Below, piece after piece: positions 32,214 through 39,478 of a DNA stretch of 64,000 nucleotides. Each line of letters starts with the position of its first letter. Positions within the stretch are counted from its first letter, which is position 1. The translations under genes and the position numbers were made by a program. Source of the stretch: Pseudomonadota bacterium (GTDB taxonomy: Bacteria; Pseudomonadota; Alphaproteobacteria; Acetobacterales; Acetobacteraceae). The notes below the pieces were generated by a model. It ran no database searches. It was given only the letters and a program-made list of their open reading frames with translations, and was not told the DNA's origin. The stretch spans positions 62,001-126,000 of the forward strand of contig JAJZSY010000004.1 of assembly GCA_021849425.1 (NCBI GenBank), in the 5' to 3' direction.

Positions 32214-33425
32214 ATGCGCCAAACGCAGCCCGCCTCTGCCGCGGACTCTGCCCTGGTTCGCGACATTCTCGACTTCGCCGCGCTCGGCAGCGCGACGAGC
32301 CACGAACGCGCCGAGGGAATCGACTATTTCATCAATGCGTTCTGGACCGCCGGGCAGCGCCAGGCGCATGCGATCCACGAGATTTCCTATCGCGCCTGTT
32401 TCAAGCCGCAACTGCCGGAATTCTTCATCGCCCGCCTCACCGCGCCCGGCGACCTCGTTTTCGACCCGTTCATGGGCCGCGGCACCACGCCGTTGCAGGC
32501 CGCGCTGATGGGCCGCCGGGCCGGCGGCAACGACATCAGCGGGCTTGCGGCGATGCTATGCCGCCCGCGGCTGCGACCGGTCGGGACCGACGCGGTCGAG
32601 GCGGCGCTGCGCGGCGTCGACTGGTCGCGCGGCGCGGTCCGCCGCCCCGAGTTGCTCGCCTTCTACCACCCGGCGACCATGGCCCGGCTCGAGGCGCTGC
32701 GGGACTGGATCGGCGAGCGCGCCCCGCCGGGCGACGACAGCCCCGATCCGGTCGTGGACTGGATTCGCATGGTGGCGATCAACCGGCTCGCCGGCCATTC
32801 CCCCGGCTTCTTCTCGGGCCGCTCGATGCCGCCCAACCAGGCGGTGTCGGTCGCGGCACAGCTGCGGATCAACGCCCGGCTCGGCCGCGCGCCGCCGGAG
32901 CGCGATATCGCCGCGCTGATCCTGCGCAAATCCCGCACCCTGCTGCGCGACGGCGCGGTGCCGCAGGGCGCGCGGCCCCGCCTGTCCACCGGACCGGCCT
33001 GGGATGTTCCGCTCGACGCCGGCGCGGTCGCGCTCGCCGTCACCTCGCCGCCATTTCTCGATGTCGTCGACTACGCGGCGGACAACTGGCTGCGCTGCTG
33101 GTTCGCCGGGCTCGATGCCGGCGCCGCGGCGCTCGGCCAGCACCGCGGCGCGGCGGGCTGGACGGCGATGGTCCGGCGGGTGCTCGCCGAGCTGGCGCGG
33201 CTGGTGCGGCCGGGCGGGCATGTCGCCTTCGAGGTGGGCGAGGTGCGGGGCGGGCGCATCCTGCTCGAACGGCAGGTCTGGCAGGCGGCGGCGGAGCTGC
33301 CGTTCGAGCGGCTGGGCGTGCTGGTCAACCGGCAGCTTTTCACCAAGACGTCGAATTGCTGGGGGGTGAGCAATTTCACCCGCGGCACGAATTCAAACCG
33401 CGTCGTCCTGCTGCGCCGGCGCTAG
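32214..33425 (+). CDS. Amino-DNA methyltransferase-like protein
   Basis: 403-residue SAM-dependent methyltransferase. Motif I is DPFMGRGTT (residues 84-92), next to GNDIS; the catalytic motif IV is TSPPF (277-281). The order motif I, about 185 residues, motif IV is alpha-like, and the insert could recognise the target. SPP fits exocyclic amino (N4-cytosine or N6-adenine) methylation. An N-terminal Trp/His segment (AFWTAGQRQAHAIHEISYRACFKPQLPEFFI) precedes motif I. No restriction enzyme or specificity subunit is nearby, so it is a solitary enzyme; an RNA substrate is not excluded. It ends at CTAG, shared with the convergent nitrilase stop. Confidence 0.75.
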   Translation: MRQTQPASAADSALVRDILDFAALGSATSHERAEGIDYFINAFWTAGQRQAHAIHEISYRACFKPQLPEFFIARLTAPGDLVFDPFMGRGTTPLQAALMGRRAGGNDISGLAAMLCRPRLRPVGTDAVEAALRGVDWSRGAVRRPELLAFYHPATMARLEALRDWIGERAPPGDDSPDPVVDWIRMVAINRLAGHSPGFFSGRSMPPNQAVSVAAQLRINARLGRAPPERDIAALILRKSRTLLRDGAVPQGARPRLSTGPAWDVPLDAGAVALAVTSPPFLDVVDYAADNWLRCWFAGLDAGAAALGQHRGAAGWTAMVRRVLAELARLVRPGGHVAFEVGEVRGGRILLERQVWQAAAELPFERLGVLVNRQLFTKTSNCWGVSNFTRGTNSNRVVLLRRR

Positions 33426-34225
33426 CAGGCCGCGATGGCGCCGTAGAGCGCCGGCCGGCGGTCGGCCAGCAGCGTGTCGCGCCGGCGGGTTTCGGCCAGA
33501 TGGCCAGGGTCGATCCGCGCCATCAGCCTCGTCGGCGTCGCCCCGGCCCGGGCCAGCACCGCGCCATCCGGCCCGCAGATCGAGGATTGGCCGATATAGT
33601 CGAGGCCCGGCTCGCGGCCGCAGCGATTGGCATAGGCGATGTAGACCTGGTTCTCGTAGGCGCGGGCCGGGATCAGCGCTTCCGCCACCACGTGATAGGG
33701 CGGCATCAGCGCCGTCGGCACCAGAACGAGATCGGCCCCCGCCAGCGCCATCACCCGCGCGGTTTCGGGGAATTCGATGTCGTAGCAGATCGCCACACCA
33801 AGGCTCAGCCCGCGCCAGGCGACCAGCGGGAACCCCTCGCCGCGCACGGCGAACATGTCGCGGTCGAGATCGCCGAAGAGATGCGCCTTGCGATAGATCA
33901 GCCGCACGCCGCCGGCCTCGTCGATCAGCGCCGCGCTGTTGGCGACCGCATCGCCCACAAGCTCGGGGAAGCCGAGACAGAGCGCGATGCCGTGCGCGGC
34001 CGCGATCTCCCGCGCCCGGGCCAGTTCCGGCCCCTCGGGGTCGAGGGCGAGGGCGCGGGCCCGCGCCGCGCCGAGATTGTAGCCGGAGAGAAACAATTCG
34101 GGCAGCACCAGCAGGTCGGCGCCGGCGGCGGCGGCCTCCCGCGCCTCGGCGGCGAGCAGGTCGAGCCCGGCCACCGGATCGGCGAACCGCCCCTCGGTCT
34201 GGCAGAGGGCGAGCGTGATGGCCAT
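33422..34225 (-). CDS. Carbon-nitrogen hydrolase (nitrilase superfamily)
   Basis: 267-residue amidase/nitrilase-superfamily enzyme with the complete catalytic triad: E43 (VLPELFLSGYN), K113 (IYRKAHLFGDLD) and C147 (AICYDIEFPETAR). Members hydrolyse amides, carbamoyl compounds or nitriles; the substrate here is unknown. The start is at complement 34223-34225 (MAITLALCQTEG). The stop overlaps that of the convergent methyltransferase gene by 4 bp. Confidence 0.9.
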   Translation of the reverse strand: MAITLALCQTEGRFADPVAGLDLLAAEAREAAAAGADLLVLPELFLSGYNLGAARARALALDPEGPELARAREIAAAHGIALCLGFPELVGDAVANSAALIDEAGGVRLIYRKAHLFGDLDRDMFAVRGEGFPLVAWRGLSLGVAICYDIEFPETARVMALAGADLVLVPTALMPPYHVVAEALIPARAYENQVYIAYANRCGREPGLDYIGQSSICGPDGAVLARAGATPTRLMARIDPGHLAETRRRDTLLADRRPALYGAIAAC

Positions 34226-34288
34226 GCCCCGTTCAATAGACCCGCCGCGGCAGCGGGGCAATCGGCGCGCGGGGCGCCGCATTCCCGC

Positions 34289-34519
34289 TCACATCGGCGC
34301 CAGGACCAGCTGGTCGCCCCTGCGGGCGATCGCCCCCATCCGCGCCCCGGCGGCGCCCGAGGCCATCACGATGTCGCCCGGCGCGATCAGGTCGGCGGCC
34401 GGGCCGAAGAAGCCGACATCCCCGAGCGTGTCCAGCGCCCCCTCCCCCGCGCGGTAGTGCCAGAGGGTGAAGCCGTTGGCATAGGCGAGGACGGAAAGGT
34501 TGCGCAGGATGAAAGCCAT
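34289..34519 (-). CDS. Small conserved protein, phage-associated type
   Basis: 76-residue protein starting MAFILRNLSVLAYANGFTLWHYRAG, then GDVGFFGPAADLIAPGDIVM. From memory, the pattern YANGFTLWHY...GYF..A.DM...GD.I recurs in small proteins near phage or phage-like structural genes in Alphaproteobacteria; no function is known to me. The start at complement 34517-34519 has a good GAGGAGA. Divergent from a phage-type repressor with a LexA-type box (34563-34577) 44 bp upstream, so damage-induced expression is possible. Confidence 0.65.
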   Translation of the reverse strand: MAFILRNLSVLAYANGFTLWHYRAGEGALDTLGDVGFFGPAADLIAPGDIVMASGAAGARMGAIARRGDQLVLAPM

Positions 34520-34562
34520 GGTCTGTCTCCTCAGCGTGACCACCGGCCGGGCTGGCCGATGT

Positions 34563-34577
34563 GAACAAAACAAGAAC
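34563..34577. promoter_or_regulatory. LexA-type (SOS) box, GTTC-N7-GTTC on the minus strand
   Basis: GAAC-AAAACAA-GAAC on the plus strand equals GTTC-N7-GTTC on the minus strand, the alphaproteobacterial LexA direct-repeat consensus. It lies in the 153-bp AT-rich gap between the minus-strand 76-residue gene (44 bp from its ATG) and the plus-strand repressor gene (96 bp from its ATG). It could also be the operator of the neighbouring repressor. Confidence 0.5.
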
Positions 34578-34672
34578 AAGATAACCACAGGTTGTATTCG
34601 ACGCAATAGTTAACTGTTCGTTTACCGCAAATCTTTCTTCCCAAACCGGGTAAATCCGTTAAGAACAACGCG

Positions 34673-35506
34673 ATGCAGCATGACGATATCTGGCGTGCGA
34701 TCGACGCCCTGGCGGCGCAGCGCGGGCTCTCGGCCTCCGCCCTCGCGCGCAGCGCCGGGCTCGACCCGACCAGTTTCAACCCCTCCAAGCGGCGCGCGCC
34801 GGATGGGCGGCTGCGCTGGCCATCGACCGAGAGCATCGCCAAGATCCTCGCCGCCAGCCAGACCGGGTTCGAAACCTTCGCGGCACTGGCCGCCGGCAGC
34901 GCCATCGCGATTACTGACACGGCACCAGCCGCGATTACTGACGCGGCACCAGCCGCGATTACTGACGCGGCACCAGCCGCGATTACTGACGCGGCACCAG
35001 CCGCGATGATCCCCGACGAACCGCCGGCGGAAGCAGAGCCCGCAACGCCTGACGAACCGCCGCCCGAAGCGCTCGGAGGGACCGACGCCGCCCAGCCCGG
35101 CACGGTCTGGGGCGCGGTGCCGGTGATCGGCCTCGGCGCGGCCGATGGCGGGGCCTTCGACGAAGAGGGCTATCCCGGCGGCACAGGCTGGCGGCGTCTG
35201 GAACGGGTCATTGCCGAGATCGGCATCGTCGATGATCCGCATCTCTTCGCCCTCGCGGTGGAGGACGAGTCGCTGGAGCCGGTCTGCCGGCGCGGCCATG
35301 TCGTCATCGTCTCGCCGGATGCGCCGGTGCGGATGGGCGATCTCGTGGTGGCCCGTCTTGCGTCGGGCGGCCTCGTCCCCGGCCGCCTGCTCCGCCGCAC
35401 CATCTCGCGGATCGACCTTGGCGGGCTCAACCCCGCCGTCCCGCCGCGCGACTTGCCGGCCGAGGCGGTCGTCGCACTCCAGCGCATCATATGGGCCAGC
35501 CAGTAG
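34673..35506 (+). CDS. HTH transcriptional regulator with S24 (LexA/CI-like) domain
   Basis: 277-residue regulator: XRE-type helix-turn-helix at about residues 5-65 (LSASALARSAGLDPTSFNPSKR), a linker of about 75 residues with four AITDAAPA-like repeats, then an S24 domain. The Ser position is present (VEDESLEPV, S200), but where LexA has the general-base Lys (VKRL) this protein reads PGRLLRR, so self-cleavage is doubtful and the domain may only dimerise. This makes a direct RecA-triggered switch less likely. A short ATG-proximal region lacks a clear Shine-Dalgarno sequence. It is followed by pyrB 45 bp later. Confidence 0.85.
   Translation: MQHDDIWRAIDALAAQRGLSASALARSAGLDPTSFNPSKRRAPDGRLRWPSTESIAKILAASQTGFETFAALAAGSAIAITDTAPAAITDAAPAAITDAAPAAITDAAPAAMIPDEPPAEAEPATPDEPPPEALGGTDAAQPGTVWGAVPVIGLGAADGGAFDEEGYPGGTGWRRLERVIAEIGIVDDPHLFALAVEDESLEPVCRRGHVVIVSPDAPVRMGDLVVARLASGGLVPGRLLRRTISRIDLGGLNPAVPPRDLPAEAVVALQRIIWASQ
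34907..35002. repeat. Four 24-bp tandem repeats in the repressor linker
   Basis: Four consecutive 24-bp units starting GCGATTACTGAC at 34907, 34931, 34955 and 34979; the last three are identical and the first has one base change. Each encodes AITDAAPA. Being a multiple of 3, copy-number change alters linker length without a frameshift. Confidence 0.95.
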
Positions 35507-35551
35507 ACCGCGCTCTTCCCGCCGGCGCGGCGGGGCTGTAAGGAGACCGTC

Positions 35552-36487
35552 ATGCGGTTGCCGACGCGACATCTCCTGGGAATCGAAGGCCTTCACCCGC
35601 GCGACATTTCCGCCCTGCTCGACCTCGCCGAGAGCTATGTGCTGCTCAACCGGTCGGGCAAGACAAGGCGGGACGTGCTGCGCGGGCGGACCCTGATCAA
35701 CCTGTTCTTCGAGGATTCCACCCGCACCCGCACGAGTTTCGAGCTTGCCGGCAAGCGGCTCGGCGCCGATGTGATCAACATGTCGGTCTCGACCTCCTCG
35801 GTCTCCAAGGGCGAGACCCTGCTCGATACCGCGGCGACGCTGAACGCGATGAACTGCGACCTGCTGGTGGTCCGCCACAAGGCCTCCGGCGCGCCCGCCC
35901 TGCTCGCCCAGAAGGTCGATGCCGCGGTGATCAACGCCGGCGACGGGATGCACGAACACCCGACCCAGGCGCTGCTCGACGCGCTGACGATCCGCCGCAA
36001 CAAGGGCACGCTCGCGGGCCTCACCGTCGCCATCTGCGGCGATATCGCGCATTCCCGCGTCGCCCGCTCGAACCTGCTGCTGCTCACCGCGATGGGCAGC
36101 CGGGTGCGCGTGGTCGGCCCGCCGACGCTGATCCCCGCGGGGATCGACCAGTTCGGCGCCAGCGTGTTCCACGACATGCGCGAAGGCCTGCGCGACGCCG
36201 ACATCGTGATGGCGCTGCGGTTGCAGACCGAGCGGATGAGCGCCGGGCTGATTCCCAGCGCGCGCGAATTTTTCACCTTCTACGGGCTCGACGCCGCCAA
36301 GCTCGCCGTGGCGAAGCCGGACGCGCTGGTGATGCATCCAGGCCCGATGAATCGCGGCGTCGAGATCGACAGCCAGGTCGCCGACGACGCCGCCCGCTCG
36401 GTGATCCGCGAGCAGGTGGAGATGGGCGTCGCCATCCGCATGGCGGTGCTCGACGTGCTGGCCAGGACGGCGCTCGCCCATGCATGA
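35552..36487 (+). CDS. pyrB: Aspartate carbamoyltransferase catalytic subunit
   Basis: 311-residue ATCase, which forms carbamoyl-aspartate in pyrimidine synthesis. Carbamoyl-phosphate loop [15 protein letters not shown], the 80s-loop Ser/Lys region ([13 protein letters not shown]), [12 protein letters not shown] and MHPGPMNRG are all intact. ATG follows AAGGAG. It overlaps the dihydroorotase-like gene by 8 bp. No regulatory pyrI is present; instead the downstream DHOase-like protein may serve as a structural partner, as in Pseudomonas. Confidence 0.96.
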   Translation: MRLPTRHLLGIEGLHPRDISALLDLAESYVLLNRSGKTRRDVLRGRTLINLFFEDSTRTRTSFELAGKRLGADVINMSVSTSSVSKGETLLDTAATLNAMNCDLLVVRHKASGAPALLAQKVDAAVINAGDGMHEHPTQALLDALTIRRNKGTLAGLTVAICGDIAHSRVARSNLLLLTAMGSRVRVVGPPTLIPAGIDQFGASVFHDMREGLRDADIVMALRLQTERMSAGLIPSAREFFTFYGLDAAKLAVAKPDALVMHPGPMNRGVEIDSQVADDAARSVIREQVEMGVAIRMAVLDVLARTALAHA

Positions 36488-37766
36488 CACGCCCCCCGAC
36501 ACGCTGATCCGCGGCGCGCGGATCGTCGATCCCGCCACCGGCCACGATGCGGTGGGCGACCTGCTGGTCCGCGACGGCATCATCGCCGATTTCGGCGCCG
36601 GCCTCGGCCGGCCGGATGGCGCGGTGATCGTCGATGCCGCCGAGCAGATCCTCTGCCCCGGCCTGGTCGATGCCCGCGCCTCGCTCGGCGAGCCCGGCTA
36701 CGAATACCGCGAGACCATCGCCACCGCCGCCGAGGCGGCCAATGCCGCCGGCATCACCACCATCGCCGTGCTGCCGGACAATATTCCCGCCACCGACGAC
36801 CCCGCCCTGGTCCGCGCGCTGGCCGGCGCCGGCGCGGCGACCGGCCGGCTCACCATCGCCCCCTACGGCGCAGCGACGCGGGGCTGCAAGGGCGAGATGA
36901 TCGCCGAATACGGCCTGCTGCGCGCGGCCGGCGCGGTCGCCTTTTCCGATGGCGCGCGGGCGATCGGCCCGGCCGGGCTGATGCGCCGCGCCCTGTCCTA
37001 TGCGCGCGGCTTCGGCGCCATGATCGTGCAGCATCCCGAGGAGCCGAGCCTCGCCGCCGGCGGTGCGGCGACCGCCGGGGCGCGGGCGACGCTGATGGGC
37101 CTGCCCGGAATCCCCGCCTGCGCCGAGGCGATGATGGTCGCGCGCGACATCCGCCTTGCCGAACTCACCGGCGGCGCGGTGCATTTCGCGCATGTCTCGA
37201 CCGGCGAGGCGCTCGACCTGATCCGCGGCGCGAAACGCCGGGGCCTCGCGATCACCTGCGACACCGCGCCGCCCTATTTCGACCTCAACGAGAACGCGAT
37301 CGGCGATTTCCGCACCTATGCGAAACTCTCGCCGCCGCTGCGCAGCGAGGCCGACCGGCTCGCGGTGTGCGCCGCCCTCGCCGATGGCACGATCGACGCC
37401 GTGGTCTCCGACCACCAGCCGCGCGACGCCGACGACAAGCGCCTGCCCTTCGCCGAGGCCGCCCCCGGCGGCGCTGGGCTCGCCACCCTGCTCGCGGTGA
37501 CGCTGGCGCAGGTGCAGTCCGGCGGGCTCGGGCTGATCGCGGCGCTCTCGCTGCTGACCGACCGGCCGGCCCGGCTGTTCGGGCTGGATGCCGGGCGCAT
37601 CGCCCGTGGTGAAGCGGCCGATCTCTGCCTCTTCGCCCCCGAGCGCCCCTGGCGGATCGAGGCCGGCGCCCTGCCCGGCAAGGCGCAGAACACGCCCTTC
37701 GACGGACGGCCGGTCGAGGGTGTGGTCACCGGCACGTGGAAGGCCGGGCGGCGGGTGCACGGATGA
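36480..37766 (+). CDS. Dihydroorotase-like protein, probably non-catalytic (PyrX type)
   Basis: 428-residue amidohydrolase-fold protein that would usually be labelled dihydroorotase PyrC. The metal-binding HxH after the first strand is replaced by A65-R-A67 ([21 protein letters not shown]), and the PHH motif reads APPYFDL. HFAHVST and SDHQP remain. Loss of three metal-ligand His residues argues against activity. Coupling to pyrB (8-bp overlap) suggests an ATCase-associated structural subunit like Pseudomonas PyrX (PyrC'). An active dihydroorotase would then be encoded elsewhere. It overlaps plsY by ATGA. Confidence 0.85.
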   Translation: MHDTPPDTLIRGARIVDPATGHDAVGDLLVRDGIIADFGAGLGRPDGAVIVDAAEQILCPGLVDARASLGEPGYEYRETIATAAEAANAAGITTIAVLPDNIPATDDPALVRALAGAGAATGRLTIAPYGAATRGCKGEMIAEYGLLRAAGAVAFSDGARAIGPAGLMRRALSYARGFGAMIVQHPEEPSLAAGGAATAGARATLMGLPGIPACAEAMMVARDIRLAELTGGAVHFAHVSTGEALDLIRGAKRRGLAITCDTAPPYFDLNENAIGDFRTYAKLSPPLRSEADRLAVCAALADGTIDAVVSDHQPRDADDKRLPFAEAAPGGAGLATLLAVTLAQVQSGGLGLIAALSLLTDRPARLFGLDAGRIARGEAADLCLFAPERPWRIEAGALPGKAQNTPFDGRPVEGVVTGTWKAGRRVHG

Positions 37767-38341
37767 TCGCGCTCTACGCCCTGCTCGGCTATCTGCTCGG
37801 TTCGATCCCGTTCGGCCTGCTGCTGACCCGGGCGGCCGGGCTTGGCGATGTGCGGCGGATCGGCTCGGGCAATATCGGGGCGACCAACGTGCTGCGCACC
37901 GGGCGCAAGAGCCTCGCCGCCCTGACCCTGCTGCTCGATGGCGGCAAGGGTGCTGCCGCCGTGCTGCTCGCCGGCCATGCCGGCAGCGCCGCCGCCGATC
38001 TCGCCGCCCTGTTCGCGGTGATCGGCCATCTCTACCCGGCCTGGCTTGGCTTTCGCGGCGGCAAGGGGGTGGCGACCGGCCTCGGCGTGCTGCTCGCCCT
38101 CGCCTTTCCCGTCGGCGCCGCCTGCTGCCTGATCTGGCTGGGCATGGCCTTCTGGCGGAAGATTTCCTCCCTCGCAGCACTGACCGCCTTCGCCGCCGCC
38201 CCGCTTCTCGCCCTGCTCGCCGGGCGCGGCCACGCGGCGCTGGTCGCCCTCGCCATCGCCGCCCTCGTCGTGTTCAAGCACCGGGCGAACATCGCGCGGC
38301 TGCGCGACGGCACCGAGCCGAGGATCAGGCTCTCGGCGTGA
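37763..38341 (+). CDS. plsY: Acyl-phosphate:glycerol-3-phosphate acyltransferase PlsY
   Basis: 192-residue inner-membrane enzyme with five or so membrane segments; it makes lysophosphatidate in phospholipid synthesis. Conserved loops are readable: [63 protein letters not shown], and KHRANIARL. The start overlaps the previous stop (ATGA) and its stop overlaps the dprA GTG (GTGA), so it is tightly coupled on both sides. Confidence 0.95.
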   Translation: MIALYALLGYLLGSIPFGLLLTRAAGLGDVRRIGSGNIGATNVLRTGRKSLAALTLLLDGGKGAAAVLLAGHAGSAAADLAALFAVIGHLYPAWLGFRGGKGVATGLGVLLALAFPVGAACCLIWLGMAFWRKISSLAALTAFAAAPLLALLAGRGHAALVALAIAALVVFKHRANIARLRDGTEPRIRLSA

Positions 38342-39459
38342 GCGATCCGGCGACGCTTCTGCGCCTGATCCGCACCGAGGGCGTGGGGCCCCAGACCTTC
38401 CGCCGCCTGCGCGAGCGCTTCGCCAGCCCCGAGGAGGCGCTTGACGCGCTGCCCGACCTCGCCCGCCAGGGCGGGCGGCGGGGCGGCCTGCGCAGTCCCA
38501 GCCTCGCCGAGATCCGCCGCGAACTCGACCGCCACGCCGAACTCGGCGCGAGCCTGCTCTTTCTCGGCGATGCCGACTATCCGCCGCTGCTCGCTTTGCT
38601 GCCGGACGCGCCGCCGGTGATCGCGGTGAAGGGCGACATCGCCCTGCTACGCCGGCCGGTCGTCGCCGTGGTCGGGGCGCGCAACGCCTCGGCCAATGGG
38701 CGGCGGATCGCCGCCGACATCGCCGGCGACCTCGCCGCCGCCGGGCATCCGGTGGTCTCGGGCCTCGCCCGCGGGATCGACGCCGCGGCGCACGCGGCGG
38801 CACTGCGCGAGGGCGGCACCATCGCCGCCATTCCCGGCGGGCTCGACGTGGTCTATCCGCCCGAGCACCGGGACCTGCAGGCGAGGATCGCCGAGGCCGG
38901 CGCGGTCATCGCCGAGGCACCACCGGGCACCGCGCCGCTCGCCCGGCATTTCCCCAAGCGCAACCGCATCATCGCCGGCCTCGCCCTCGGCGTCGTCGTC
39001 ATCGAGGCGGCGCTGCGCTCCGGCAGCCTGCTGACCGCCCGCTATGCGCTGGATTACGGCCGCGAGCTTTTCGCCGTGCCCGGCTCGCCGCTCGATGCGC
39101 GCGCCCGCGGCGGCAACGACCTGATCCGCCAGGGCGCCGGGCTCGTCGAATCCGCCGCCGACATCCTCGCCAACCTGCCGCTCACCCCCGGCGCGCCCTT
39201 TGCCGGCGCCCGGCAACCCGCCCTGCGGCCGGGCTTCGCCGAACCGGCGGCGGCACCGCCCGAGACCAGCGAGGTGCTCGACCGCGCCCGGCGCGAAATT
39301 CGCAAGCTGCTCTCCGCCAGCCCCGTCAGTGTTGACGAACTGTCACGGCACTGCCAGTTCTCCACACCGGTCATCGTTGCCGTGCTGGCCGAACTCGAAC
39401 TCGCCGGCCGGCTCGAAACCCTGCCGGGCAACCGGGTCTGTCTGCTCTCAGAGTGCTGA
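38338..39459 (+). CDS. dprA: DNA processing protein DprA (Smf)
   Basis: 373-residue protein that loads RecA on incoming single-stranded DNA during natural transformation. The start is GTG at 38338, overlapping the plsY stop. N-terminal SAM-like region ([17 protein letters not shown]), Rossmann core with [40 protein letters not shown]-like [10 protein letters not shown] and [22 protein letters not shown], then a C-terminal winged-helix DML1-like domain ([17 protein letters not shown]). The gene is complete. dprA next to topA is a widespread order. Confidence 0.95.
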   Translation: MSDPATLLRLIRTEGVGPQTFRRLRERFASPEEALDALPDLARQGGRRGGLRSPSLAEIRRELDRHAELGASLLFLGDADYPPLLALLPDAPPVIAVKGDIALLRRPVVAVVGARNASANGRRIAADIAGDLAAAGHPVVSGLARGIDAAAHAAALREGGTIAAIPGGLDVVYPPEHRDLQARIAEAGAVIAEAPPGTAPLARHFPKRNRIIAGLALGVVVIEAALRSGSLLTARYALDYGRELFAVPGSPLDARARGGNDLIRQGAGLVESAADILANLPLTPGAPFAGARQPALRPGFAEPAAAPPETSEVLDRARREIRKLLSASPVSVDELSRHCQFSTPVIVAVLAELELAGRLETLPGNRVCLLSEC

Positions 39460-39478
39460 ACGGGACACCGCGCTGAAC

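Noticed and set aside
34907-35002. CRISPR-like repeat array
   Set aside because: The 24-bp units are directly adjacent with no spacers and lie in a coding frame; no cas genes. No CRISPR array was seen anywhere in the window.
34622-36583. 653-codon open frame on the minus strand containing NRGWCRVS repeats
   Set aside because: Antisense to the repressor and pyrB; the repeats are the reverse reading of the 24-bp linker repeats.
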